The notes under the pieces: model-generated | The model's database searches: none | The model's input: the letters and a program-made list of their open reading frames with translations, nothing else | Told to the model about the DNA's origin: nothing | DNA from: CAZVEE01 sp964625525 | GTDB lineage: Bacteria; Pseudomonadota; Alphaproteobacteria; JAJFIK01 | Length of the DNA: 22,032 nt | Direction: 5' to 3' | Assembly: GCA_964625525.1 (NCBI GenBank) | Contig: CAZVEE010000055.1 | Coordinates: forward strand, 1 to 22,032 | Shown here: piece after piece, positions 7,925-16,220 of the stretch | How the letters are laid out: each line of letters opens with the position of its first letter | Position numbering within the stretch: the stretch's first letter is position 1 | Made by a program: the position numbers and the translations under genes

Positions 7925-8959
7925 ATGAATTCCATGAATGATCGTTCCCGAGACAATTACCGGGATGATGCGTTTCGCGGCAGTGAAGCTGAACTCGAAG
8001 CGTATGAGTATGAAGAAGAGGACAGCGGCGTCCGCATGCCCCTGTTCGTGATCCTGGCGCTGGTGGTCGTGGCGGCCATCATCGGCGTGGGGTTCGTGGC
8101 CTATCAGAAAGGCTATGACGACAGGGCGACGACGATCGCCAATCAGCAGTTCATCGCCGCCAATGGCGGGGCCTCGCGCGAGCGCCCGGCCGAGCCCGGT
8201 GGCCTCGCCGCACCGCAGGATCGCGATGTGTTCCGCGAGCTGGACGGCCGGGCTCAGGACGGGGCTGAGCAGATCGTGTCGCGGGAAGAGCCCATTGTGG
8301 ATATCCCGGCCTCGCGGACGCAGGCCCCGGCGCCGTCGGCCCAGACGGCCCAGGCGCCGGCCTCCCAACCCAATCTGCGAGGAACGCCGACCGCGCAGAC
8401 CGGGCGCACCCCTGCCGAACCGCAAACGCCGGCTCAAGCCGCGCCCACGCCGGCCCAGACCGTGCCGCAGCCGGTGGAAGCCGCACGTCTGCCCGATACG
8501 CAGGATGATCGCATTCTCGTCCCGCCGCCGTCCTCGCGTCTGCGCGATGCGGCGACCCAGGCGGGCCAAAGCGTGACCGGCGCGGCCAATCAAGCCGCCC
8601 AACAAGCCCAACAAGCCCGACAGGCGGTGTCCCAAGCGGCCAGTCAGGCGCGTGACACGATCGGCCCGCAGCCAGCGGCGCCGGTGGCCGCGGCGGCCAA
8701 TGCGGCCAGCGGTCGCTTCGTGGTGCAGCTTGCCTCGCTGCCATCCCGTGCGGCGGCCGATCAGACCTGGTCGCGGGTGTTCAGCCGCTATTCGGGCCTG
8801 CTCAGCGGTTACACGAAAGATATTCAGACGGCGGATCTCGGGGCGCGCGGCGTCTATCACCGCTTGCGGATCGGGTACTTCCCGACCCGCGATGCGGCGA
8901 ACCGCCTGTGCCAGTCTCTCAAAGCACAAGGCCAGGACTGCCTCGTGCAGACCCGCTAA
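7925..8959 (+). CDS. SPOR-domain inner-membrane protein
   Basis: The 344-residue product has an acidic cytoplasmic N-terminus, one transmembrane helix (about residues 38-60, PLFVILALVVVAAIIGVGFVAY), and a long Ala/Pro/Gln-rich periplasmic linker. It ends in a SPOR domain (about the last 80 residues, beginning RFVVQLASLPSRAAADQTW). SPOR domains bind glycan strands lacking stem peptides at the division septum, so a role at the septum is likely. Part of the linker (about 215-240) is a repetitive AAQQAQQARQAVSQAAS stretch. I chose the ATG at 7925 because AGGAG lies 11 bases upstream; 7934 is an alternative, and a GTG-initiated extension from 7880 is less likely. The position before nagZ is typical for alphaproteobacteria. 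Confidence 0.88.
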   Translation: MNSMNDRSRDNYRDDAFRGSEAELEAYEYEEEDSGVRMPLFVILALVVVAAIIGVGFVAYQKGYDDRATTIANQQFIAANGGASRERPAEPGGLAAPQDRDVFRELDGRAQDGAEQIVSREEPIVDIPASRTQAPAPSAQTAQAPASQPNLRGTPTAQTGRTPAEPQTPAQAAPTPAQTVPQPVEAARLPDTQDDRILVPPPSSRLRDAATQAGQSVTGAANQAAQQAQQARQAVSQAASQARDTIGPQPAAPVAAAANAASGRFVVQLASLPSRAAADQTWSRVFSRYSGLLSGYTKDIQTADLGARGVYHRLRIGYFPTRDAANRLCQSLKAQGQDCLVQTR

Positions 8960-8990
8960 GCGGACCGGCACTCTGACCTGACGGAATGGA

Positions 8991-9021
8991 AAGGCGCGCC
9001 ATCATCGGCGCGCCTTTTTTT
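8991..9021 (+). terminator. Rho-independent terminator after the SPOR gene
   Basis: A perfect 10-base-pair stem, AAGGCGCGCC (8991-9000) with GGCGCGCCTT (9007-9016), closes a six-base loop ATCATC and runs into seven consecutive Ts (9015-9021). This is a textbook intrinsic terminator for plus-strand transcription, 31 bases after the SPOR stop codon. It separates the SPOR gene from nagZ, so nagZ-scpA-scpB needs its own promoter or read-through. Confidence 0.88.
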
Positions 9022-9070
9022 GGTGAGACATCAGGGGATCGGTCAACGGACCGCTTGCAGCAAAGGGCGC

Positions 9071-10099
9071 ATGAGCATGACTGAGACGGCGGTGATTTTC
9101 GGATGCGCGGGTGAGCGTCTGACCACGGAGGAAAAAGCCTTTTTCGCCGATGTTCAGCCATGGGGATTCATCGTCTTTGCCCGCAATTGTGTGTCCCGGG
9201 AGCAGTTGACGGCTCTGACTGCGGAACTGCGGGACGTTGCGGGCCGCGAGACGCTGCCGATTCTGGTCGATCAGGAAGGGGGGCGGGTGATGCGCCTGCG
9301 CCCTCCCGAATGGCCGGCCTTTCCGCCTGCGGAGACTTTCGCGATCCTGCATGACAGCGATCCGGCACTGGCACGCGAGGCGCTTGGTCTTGCCATGGGA
9401 CTGATGGCCAACGAGCTCCTGGCGGTTGGGCTGACAGTGAATTGCGTGCCGGTGATGGACGTGCCCGTGCCCGGCGCCCATGGGGTCATTGGGGACCGCG
9501 CCTATGGCTCGGATCTGGCGGTGGTGCAGGCGCTGGGTGGTCTGGCGGGGCGGGCGCTGCTGGCCCATGGCGTGTTGCCGGTGATCAAGCATATTCCTGG
9601 CCACGGCCGCGCGCGGGTGGACAGCCATGACAGCCTGCCCGTGGTGGAGACCGCCCGTGCCGCTCTTGACGCTCTCGACTTCGCCGCTTTTGAACCGGTG
9701 GCGGATCTGCCGCTGGCGATGACCGCCCATGTAGTCTACGAGGCGGTGGACCAGTCCGCACCGGCCACATTGTCCGCGGCCGTCATTGGCGATGTGATCC
9801 GGGGACAGATCGGCTTTGACGGCCTGCTGATGACCGATGATCTGTCCATGCGGGCATTGGATGGCACATTCGCCGAGCGCACGCGTGGATCCATCGCGGC
9901 CGGTTGCGACATGATTCTTCATTGTAATGGTGACATGGGCGAAATGGTCGAGGTTGCGGCCGCCGCGCCGGTGCTGGATGGCGCCGCCGCGCGGCGGGCT
10001 CAAGCGGCCCTGTCCCATCTTGAGCCAAAATCGCGCGAAGCGTTCGACGTGGAGGCCGCATGGGATAGACTGGGCGTGATTCTTGAGCCTAACGCTTGA
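9071..10099 (+). CDS. nagZ: Beta-N-acetylhexosaminidase NagZ (GH3)
   Basis: NagZ is a cytoplasmic enzyme that removes GlcNAc from anhydro-muropeptides in cell-wall recycling. The product is 342 residues long, a normal length for a single-domain GH3 NagZ. Visible motifs are VDQEGGRVMRL (67-76), NCVPVMDVP (124-132), KHIPGHGRARVDSH (173-186) with the Asp184-x-His186 dyad that acts as the acid/base, and MTDDLSM (254-260), whose first Asp (256) is the probable nucleophile. Its products include the signal muropeptides that induce AmpC-type beta-lactamases in some species. The start could be the ATG at 9071 or at 9077; AAAGGG is a weak site before the first. A frame open to 9020 runs into the terminator and is not used. 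Confidence 0.94.
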   Translation: MSMTETAVIFGCAGERLTTEEKAFFADVQPWGFIVFARNCVSREQLTALTAELRDVAGRETLPILVDQEGGRVMRLRPPEWPAFPPAETFAILHDSDPALAREALGLAMGLMANELLAVGLTVNCVPVMDVPVPGAHGVIGDRAYGSDLAVVQALGGLAGRALLAHGVLPVIKHIPGHGRARVDSHDSLPVVETARAALDALDFAAFEPVADLPLAMTAHVVYEAVDQSAPATLSAAVIGDVIRGQIGFDGLLMTDDLSMRALDGTFAERTRGSIAAGCDMILHCNGDMGEMVEVAAAAPVLDGAAARRAQAALSHLEPKSREAFDVEAAWDRLGVILEPNA

Positions 10100-10140
10100 G
10101 AGATTTGCCTCGGGCCCACTCGCAACACGGCCGTCCTTTT

Positions 10141-11067
10141 ATGATCGACGACGACTTGCCTTCTCCGCCGCCGCAGGATGGCGATCCCTCGGAATTCGAT
10201 ACCGGTGCGCCTGAGCGCAAGCCGTCGGATCCGGATGTGTTGATTGTCGATGTGGACGGGTTTGAAGGGCCGCTTGATGTTCTGCTGACCCTGGCCAAGA
10301 CCCAGAAAGTGGACTTGGCCAAGATCTCCATTCTGGCGCTGGTCGAGCAATATCTGGCGTTTATTCACGAGGCCAAGCGGCTGCGTCTGGAGCTGGCGGC
10401 GGACTATCTGGTGATGGCGGCGTGGCTCACCTATCTCAAATCAAAGCTGTTGCTGCCGGATCCGGAGGATGAAGAGGAAGGGCCGACGGGCGAGGAACTG
10501 GCGAGCCGCCTTCAGTTCCAGCTTCAGCGCCTGGAGGCCATGCGCGAGGCGGCAGCAAAGTTGATGGCGCGCGACCGGCTGGGGCGCGATGTGTTCGGGC
10601 GCGGCAGTCCCGAGCCCATCCGTGTGCTGTTGATGGCGCAGTACAAGGACACGCTCCAGGATCTGCTGAAGGCCTATACCCGGCAGCGGACCCGGAGCAT
10701 TGAGGTGCGCTATGCGCCGGAGCGTCCGCAGGTTTATGCCATTGAGGAGGCGCGCCGGCGTATTGAGTCCATGCTCGGGGCCATCGGCGATTGGAGCAGT
10801 CTGGAGACCTTCCTGCCTGATACGCCGCTCGACGCGGAAGACGCGCCGCGCAAACGCCGCTCCCATCTGGCCAGCACGTTCACCGCCACGTTGGAACTCG
10901 TGCGCGACGGGGTGATGGAAGTGCGCCAGCTGCGTTCTTTTGGCCCCGTCTATGTGCGCAAGCGCGATCCCGAGAGTACGGCCCCGCCCGTGCCGGAGAG
11001 CGGTGGTGATCTCATTCCCTTTCCGGGCCCAACGCGTCCGGATGCTGACGAAAGTGATACCCCATGA
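10141..11067 (+). CDS. scpA: Segregation and condensation protein A (kleisin)
   Basis: ScpA is the kleisin subunit that bridges the SMC ATPase heads and works with ScpB in chromosome condensation. The 308-residue product has the conserved N-terminal block VDGFEGPLDVLLTLAKTQKVDL, then ADYLVMAAWLTYLKSKLLLP, which contacts the SMC neck. A charged linker follows, and a C-terminal winged-helix part includes the segment TATLELVRDGVMEVRQ. I chose the ATG at 10141. A TTG at 10096, overlapping the nagZ stop, would add 15 residues with no family resemblance; neither has a clear ribosome-binding site. The 3' end overlaps scpB by four bases (ATGA), so the pair is translationally coupled. Confidence 0.93.
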   Translation: MIDDDLPSPPPQDGDPSEFDTGAPERKPSDPDVLIVDVDGFEGPLDVLLTLAKTQKVDLAKISILALVEQYLAFIHEAKRLRLELAADYLVMAAWLTYLKSKLLLPDPEDEEEGPTGEELASRLQFQLQRLEAMREAAAKLMARDRLGRDVFGRGSPEPIRVLLMAQYKDTLQDLLKAYTRQRTRSIEVRYAPERPQVYAIEEARRRIESMLGAIGDWSSLETFLPDTPLDAEDAPRKRRSHLASTFTATLELVRDGVMEVRQLRSFGPVYVRKRDPESTAPPVPESGGDLIPFPGPTRPDADESDTP

Positions 11068-12200
11068 CGACCCCTGACATGGATCACGATCCGGTGGATC
11101 CGGATCAGGCCCGCGTTCTGCACGACGAGCCCTTTGGCGAGGGCGGCACGCCCGACGAGCGCGCGGACGGCGCGCCGGACCCCGCCGCAGACCCCGCGCC
11201 AGAGGGGGCCAGTGAGGATGATGTGGCCCAGGATGATCTCGCGGCCGAGGAGACCTCGCAGGAGGACCAGGACGGCGCCGATGCCAACGACCCTAACGAG
11301 GCGTCGGACGATGAGACGGAGGCAGAAGACGCCGCGTTCGAGGATGGTGATCCCGACAGACCCGATGAGACGGATGGTGACGAGACGATGGCGGCGGGCG
11401 AGGCTGAAACGCCTGTCGCCCACCCGGCGGCGGCTTTCGATCAGGCGGACTTAACACGCATGGTGGAAGCAATCTTGTTTGCCTCCGCTGATCCGGTCCC
11501 GGAGAAAGAGCTGGCGTCGCGCTTACCCAAGGGCACCGATCTCAAAGCGATGCTGGCGGATATCCAGACCCTTTATGAGGGACGGGGTGTGACCCTGGTA
11601 GAAGTCGCGGGTCAGTGGATGTTCCGCACCGCGCCGGATATGGGCTTCCTGCTCACGAAAGAGCGGGTTGAGCCGCGCAAGCTGTCGCGCGCGGCCATTG
11701 AGACGCTGGCCATCATCGCCTATCACCAGCCGGTGACGCGAGCGGAGATTGAAGAGCTGCGCGGTGTTACGGTCTCCAAGGGCACGCTCGACGTGCTTCT
11801 GGATGTGGGGTGGGTGGGGATGCGCGGGCGCCGGCAAGTGCCCGGACGGCCCATCACCTATGGAACCACCACAGCTTTCCTGGAACATTTTGGCCTCGCC
11901 GCGGTTACGGATCTTCCGGGCATGGAGGAACTCAAAGCTGCGGGCCTTTTGGACTGGCGCCTGCCGCCGGATTTCTCAGTTCCCGCTCCCAAGCCCGACG
12001 GCCAAGGAGAGGGCGACGGCGATTTCTCCGAAGATGAGGAGGACACCGGGCTGGAACCGTCGGCGGAAGAGTTGGCGGAGGCAGCCGCCATGTCCGAGGA
12101 CGAACTGTTTCAATCCTCCGACGAGGAGGATGACCCCGACGCAGAGGGTGAGGCAGAAGCCGAGAGCGGACGTGAAACTGGGGACGATCCGCCGCGCTGA
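11064..12200 (+). CDS. scpB: Segregation and condensation protein B with long acidic N-terminal extension
   Basis: ScpB is the dimeric kite protein that binds ScpA in the SMC condensin complex. The conserved winged-helix region is at about residues 130-295: LTRMVEAILFASADPVPEKEL, then LSRAAIETLAIIAYHQPVTRAEIEELRGV, and then RPITYGTTTAFLEHFGL. At 378 residues it is far longer than the usual 200-250. The surplus is an acidic N-terminal extension (1-129: 46 Asp/Glu, three Arg, no Lys) and an acidic C-terminal tail of about 80 residues. The frame stays open with a scpA-overlapping ATG, so I keep this start. No closer start with a good ribosome-binding site before residue 130 was evident. The next gene is not part of this cluster. 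Confidence 0.92.
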   Translation: MTTPDMDHDPVDPDQARVLHDEPFGEGGTPDERADGAPDPAADPAPEGASEDDVAQDDLAAEETSQEDQDGADANDPNEASDDETEAEDAAFEDGDPDRPDETDGDETMAAGEAETPVAHPAAAFDQADLTRMVEAILFASADPVPEKELASRLPKGTDLKAMLADIQTLYEGRGVTLVEVAGQWMFRTAPDMGFLLTKERVEPRKLSRAAIETLAIIAYHQPVTRAEIEELRGVTVSKGTLDVLLDVGWVGMRGRRQVPGRPITYGTTTAFLEHFGLAAVTDLPGMEELKAAGLLDWRLPPDFSVPAPKPDGQGEGDGDFSEDEEDTGLEPSAEELAEAAAMSEDELFQSSDEEDDPDAEGEAEAESGRETGDDPPR

Positions 12201-12253
12201 TGAGCCCAGGGCCGCGCGGCTATGCGTGAGCCATTCAAGGCAGGAGAGCGCGG

Positions 12254-14155
12254 ATGGGGATGCAGTGCGAGCAGCAAGCAGCGCAGCGCATGGCGCTGCG
12301 GCTCGCTTATAGTGGCTTTCTCGAAGGACTGATCCCTCCTGGCTGTGCCGTCACAATCACGGGGCGGGCGCCACGTGTCCTGACGTCAGCCGGCGCCGTG
12401 CTGCGTGATCTCTTCGTGCGCGAGGCGGAGGGCGCGCAGACCTTGCATCTGACGGGGTGTGCCGCGGCGCAGTCGCTTGACGATCCACTGGCCTTTGCCG
12501 ATAGGGCGTTGCGGGATTTTGCCCGCGCGACGCTCGGTCCGGCTTTCAGCACCGAGCGGTGGGATCGGGTGCTTGGGGAACTGGCAGACTCCTTGCGCAA
12601 TGAGGTTCTGGCGACGCAGGCGCAGCAGGCGCTGTTTGCCAAGGTGTCGCCGGTCGACAATTTGCTCTGCTGGCTGAGCGAGGAGGGCAGCGGGCGGGAT
12701 GCGCTGCTCTTACAGTTGGGCGCGTTCAGTGGCCATCGAACCCATCCCGCGACCAAGATGCGCCTGTTATTGGATCCCGCTGATCCCAGGCACGCTGTGC
12801 CGTTGAGTATCGCGCAGTCGCGCGCGTTTGCTCCTGAATTTGCGCCGGATGTGGCTTTACCGCTGCTGGCGGTCCGGGCCGCGCGGTGTACTACGCGGCT
12901 GAGTGCCAATCTCACCGGGACTTACACGGCGTATATGCGCCAGTCTTTTCCTCAAGCCTTTGCTGCTTGGGCGCAGGCCTGCGGGGAGGACGCGCCGGAC
13001 TTACTGCCAATTCCGGTGCATCCGTTGCATTTGCCGCAACTGCGCCATCGCTTTGCGTGGGCTATGGTGGCGGGTGAGGTGCGGGAGGTGCCGGGTGCGC
13101 AGGTCGTGCAGCGGCCGACCCTGTCGCTGCGCACTTTGACGCCGGTCAGTCGCCTGGATGAACCGCAGATCAAGACAACGATCGCCATGCAGATGACCAG
13201 TGTCGTGCGCACGCTAGCGCCGGCACGGGCCTATAATGCCCCCGTCTTCTCTGACCTGCTGACCCGGATCGTGGCGCAAGACGATGATCTGTGTGCGGTC
13301 GTGCGGGTGGTGGAGGAGCCGGTCTCGGTCTATTGGGGACAGGATCCGGATCCGGGCCGTGGGGATTATCAAGACGGATATCACCTGGCAGCGGTGTTTA
13401 AGGCCAATCCGGCTGGGCTTGTGGCGGCGGATGAGCTGCGCTTGCCGCTCAATACTCTGTTCGCCGCCTCGCCCTTCGGTGCGGGGCGTATCCTGACGGA
13501 TGTGATGCGGGCGTCGGGCGTGGATGGCGCGGCGACGGCGACAGCATTTGTGCGTTCTTATGCCCGTGTGGTGGCGGGCGCGGATATCGGCATGCTGGCG
13601 CGTTATGGCGTGGGGCTTGAGTCCCATCAACAGAATATCGACATGATCCTATCGCATGAGGGCGCGCCGCGAGCCTTGCTCTATCGGGATATCAATGGCG
13701 GTGTGGAGCTATACGCTCCCCTTCTCGCATTGAACGGGTATCATCCAGATCGCCAGTGTCATCCGGTGCGCAAGGGGCTGCATGACGCCTTGACCGTGCC
13801 GCTTCAGCAAACGGCTCATACGACGCTGGGGGCCCATCTGCTTCCGCTTGTCCATATCGTCGCCCATGCGTTTGATGTGCCGGAGCCGGATTTGTTTGGT
13901 ATCATCCGGGATGAACTTGCTCTGGCGTTGGAGCATGTTCAGACACGACATGTCCCGCGTCTGCTCAGGCGCCTTAGCCCGGCCGAGGCAATGGAGGCGC
14001 GGGCGGTCTATGCTCAGGTTCTAGCCAGGATTGGCGATAACCTGTTGCGCCAGCCGTTACAGACAAAATGCTTACTGACCATGCGGGCGCTGCAATCCCA
14101 GCGCATGGTGTTTACAGGGGTTTCTAATCCGCTTCAGTCCAGCGTGCGGCGATAG
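12254..14155 (+). CDS. IucA/IucC-family (NIS) siderophore synthetase
   Basis: NIS synthetases use ATP to condense citrate or another carboxylate with an amine or alcohol during siderophore assembly. The 633-residue product is of full length for the family and keeps its landmarks: GHRTHPATK (160-168), the ATP-binding SLRTL (291-295) and Lys308 in IKTT, GLESHQQN (454-461), RD (478-479), and the C-terminal KCLLTMRAL (605-613). These suggest an intact enzyme, though the ESHQQN motif departs from the more usual EAHxQN. A good AGGAGA site lies six bases before the ATG. No hydroxylase, decarboxylase, acyltransferase or receptor gene is adjacent, so the substrate and product cannot be named. The 3' end overlaps the convergent permease gene by 22 bases. 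Confidence 0.88.
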   Translation: MGMQCEQQAAQRMALRLAYSGFLEGLIPPGCAVTITGRAPRVLTSAGAVLRDLFVREAEGAQTLHLTGCAAAQSLDDPLAFADRALRDFARATLGPAFSTERWDRVLGELADSLRNEVLATQAQQALFAKVSPVDNLLCWLSEEGSGRDALLLQLGAFSGHRTHPATKMRLLLDPADPRHAVPLSIAQSRAFAPEFAPDVALPLLAVRAARCTTRLSANLTGTYTAYMRQSFPQAFAAWAQACGEDAPDLLPIPVHPLHLPQLRHRFAWAMVAGEVREVPGAQVVQRPTLSLRTLTPVSRLDEPQIKTTIAMQMTSVVRTLAPARAYNAPVFSDLLTRIVAQDDDLCAVVRVVEEPVSVYWGQDPDPGRGDYQDGYHLAAVFKANPAGLVAADELRLPLNTLFAASPFGAGRILTDVMRASGVDGAATATAFVRSYARVVAGADIGMLARYGVGLESHQQNIDMILSHEGAPRALLYRDINGGVELYAPLLALNGYHPDRQCHPVRKGLHDALTVPLQQTAHTTLGAHLLPLVHIVAHAFDVPEPDLFGIIRDELALALEHVQTRHVPRLLRRLSPAEAMEARAVYAQVLARIGDNLLRQPLQTKCLLTMRALQSQRMVFTGVSNPLQSSVRR

Positions 14156-15264
14156 CGCGAGAGGGCGATCAGGGTAAAGATCAGCATCAGGCCGACGAGC
14201 CAGAGGCATTCTACCCCCATCTCCGCCCAGCCATTTCCTTTCAACAGCACGCCGCGCACGATGCGCAGGAAATGCGTGATCGGCAGCGCCTCGCCAATGG
14301 CCTGCGCCCACCAGGGCATGCCGCGAAAAGGAAACATGAAGCCGGATAGCAGGATGCTGGGCAGAAAGTAGAAGATCGCCATCTGCACTGACTGCAACTG
14401 GTTCTGGGCCAGCGTGGAGAAGGTGAAGCCGACGCAAAGCTGCGCAGCGATGAACACGGCCGTGGTCCAGGCCAGCAGCACCAGGTCGCCCTCGGCCGGC
14501 ACGCCGAACACGAAATAGCCCGCCCCCAGAATAATCCCCGCCTGAAGATAGCCCACCAGCACATAGGGCAGGATCTTGCCCACCATGACTTCCAAGGGCT
14601 GAACGGGCATGGAGAGTAGGTTTTCCATGGTGCCGCGTTCGGTCTCGCGGGTCATGGCCAGCGCCGTGAACATGACCATGGTCAGCGTCAGGATGACCCC
14701 GAGGAGACCCGGAATAATGTTCCACTGGGTGGAGATGATCGGGTTGTAGCGCTGATGCACGACGATGTCGAAAGCCGCAGACCCGGGCCGTAAAGCCAGT
14801 AACGGACCGTCCAGTTCGTGGCGGAGAGCGGTTGTGGTGAGCGTGGACAGCGCGCCCAAGGCGTTGCCGGTGGCGGCGGGGTCGGTCGCGTCGGCGGCGA
14901 CCAGCAGGGCCGGGCTTTCGCCGCGCACCAGCGCACGCTCAAAGCCGGCCGGGATCTCTACGGCGAACTGAGTTACGCCGGCGGCGAGGGCCCGGTCGAA
15001 ATCCGCCGTATCGCGAGCCACATGGGTGATGTCGAAATAGGCGGAGTTCTGAAGCGCCGCCACAATGGCGCGCACATGTGGGCCGTTATCGCCCACCAAT
15101 AATGCCGTGGGCAGATGGGTGGGGTTCAGATTGATGGCATAGGCAAACAGGATGAGTTGCATCAACGGCACGCCGATCATCATAGCGAAGGTAACGCGAT
15201 CGCGCAGCATTTGCAGGAATTCTTTGAGCAAAATGCCCGACAGGCGGCGCAGTGAAAACCCCAT
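14134..15264 (-). CDS. ABC-2 type transporter permease
   Basis: This is the membrane subunit of an ABC-2 exporter, resembling E. coli YbhS/YbhR. The 376-residue product has an N-terminal membrane helix (about 25-45, after LLKEFLQMLRDR), a large extracytoplasmic domain (about 50-170), and a C-terminal block of about five helices. The block includes the ABC-2 motif TRETERGTMENLLSMPV and LPSILLSGFMFPF. The ATG at 15264 shares one base with the ATPase stop codon (TGATG), and GGAGGA lies six bases upstream. A GTG at 15267 is the alternative but is too close to that site. There is one permease where the E. coli YbhGFSR system has two, so a homodimer is likely. The cargo is unknown. Confidence 0.9.
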   Translation of the reverse strand: MGFSLRRLSGILLKEFLQMLRDRVTFAMMIGVPLMQLILFAYAINLNPTHLPTALLVGDNGPHVRAIVAALQNSAYFDITHVARDTADFDRALAAGVTQFAVEIPAGFERALVRGESPALLVAADATDPAATGNALGALSTLTTTALRHELDGPLLALRPGSAAFDIVVHQRYNPIISTQWNIIPGLLGVILTLTMVMFTALAMTRETERGTMENLLSMPVQPLEVMVGKILPYVLVGYLQAGIILGAGYFVFGVPAEGDLVLLAWTTAVFIAAQLCVGFTFSTLAQNQLQSVQMAIFYFLPSILLSGFMFPFRGMPWWAQAIGEALPITHFLRIVRGVLLKGNGWAEMGVECLWLVGLMLIFTLIALSRYRRTLD

Positions 15265-16220
15265 CACCCGTCCTCCGCCATATTATCCGTATGCCCGGCC
15301 ATCAGATGGATGAACACATCCTCCAGTGACGGGGCGCCCGGACGGATGGTCAGGTCGGGGACATCTCGATAGGGGGCGAGGGCGTGCTCCAACGCGGCGC
15401 GATCCGGCCCGCTCACATGCAGCGTCGTGCCGAAAGGCGCCACCATGGCAATGCCTGGCTCGGTCTCCAGATAGCGGGTGAGGCCACCAACACGAGGCCC
15501 ACTGAGGATATAAGTGCTCAAGCCCGACTGCTCGATCACCTCGTCCACCGTGCCGCGCGCCAACATATGGCCATAGGACAAATAGGTGATCTCATGACAG
15601 CGCTCGGCCTCGTCCATGTAATGGGTGGAGACGAGCACGGTGATGCCGCGATGGGCCAGATCGAAAATCCGGTCCCAGAAGTCGCGTCGCGCCTTGGGGT
15701 CCACACCGGCGGTGGGTTCATCAAGCAAGAGCAGGTCCGGCTCCGGCAGCAATGCGGCACCGAGCGCCAGGCGTTGTTTCCAACCGCCGGACAATTGCCC
15801 CGCAAGCTGATGGCGCCGGCTGGTCAGGCCGAGCCAGTCGAGGGTCTCGCTGACGCGTTTGCGCGGATCCGCCAGCCGGTAGAGGCGGGCAACGAAGCTC
15901 AGATTTTCAGCAATCGTCAAATCTGTGTAGAGCGAAAAGCGCTGTGTCATATAGCCCACGCGCCGCTTGATGGCTTCGCTCTCGGTCAGGATGTCGTGAC
16001 CGAGCGTGCGCCCACGGCCGCTGTCCGGGGTGAGCAGACCGCACAGCATGCGGATGGTCGTGGTCTTGCCGCTGCCATTGGGACCCAGAAAGCCATAGAT
16101 CTGACCTTTGCGCACGCGCATGGTTAGCCCGTCCACCACCCGTTTGCCGCCAAAGGATTTGGAGAGATTCTCCACATCAATGGCGATGGCGTCATCGCTG
16201 CTGGCCGGGACGGCGTTCAT
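15264..16220 (-). CDS. ABC-2 exporter ATP-binding protein
   Basis: This is the ATPase that drives the adjacent ABC-2 permease. The 318-residue product carries one nucleotide-binding domain: Walker A GPNGSGKT (46-53), Q-loop Gln93, signature LSGGWKQR (143-150), Walker B LLLLDEP (163-169) and switch His200 in STHYMDEAE. The C-terminal tail (about 225-318) ends in the DVFIHLM segment common to CcmA/YhiH/YbhF-type exporters. It has one ATPase domain where YbhF has two. It starts with ATGA overlapping the stop codon of the adaptor gene, so the two are translationally coupled. It clearly belongs with the adaptor, permease and TetR regulator as one minus-strand operon. Confidence 0.93.
   Translation of the reverse strand: MNAVPASSDDAIAIDVENLSKSFGGKRVVDGLTMRVRKGQIYGFLGPNGSGKTTTIRMLCGLLTPDSGRGRTLGHDILTESEAIKRRVGYMTQRFSLYTDLTIAENLSFVARLYRLADPRKRVSETLDWLGLTSRRHQLAGQLSGGWKQRLALGAALLPEPDLLLLDEPTAGVDPKARRDFWDRIFDLAHRGITVLVSTHYMDEAERCHEITYLSYGHMLARGTVDEVIEQSGLSTYILSGPRVGGLTRYLETEPGIAMVAPFGTTLHVSGPDRAALEHALAPYRDVPDLTIRPGAPSLEDVFIHLMAGHTDNMAEDG

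Noticed and set aside
7802..8971. A 389-codon antisense frame over the SPOR gene, with glycine/arginine-rich translation
   Set aside because: It is the complement of the Ala/Pro/Gln-rich linker; the SPOR domain, transmembrane helix and terminator all support the plus strand.
9002..10018. A 338-codon antisense frame over nagZ
   Set aside because: nagZ has all its catalytic motifs on the plus strand, and the antisense product has no recognisable domain.
12202..12230. GCCGCGCGGC palindrome after scpB as a terminator
   Set aside because: It is a bare 10-base palindrome with no loop and no T-run.
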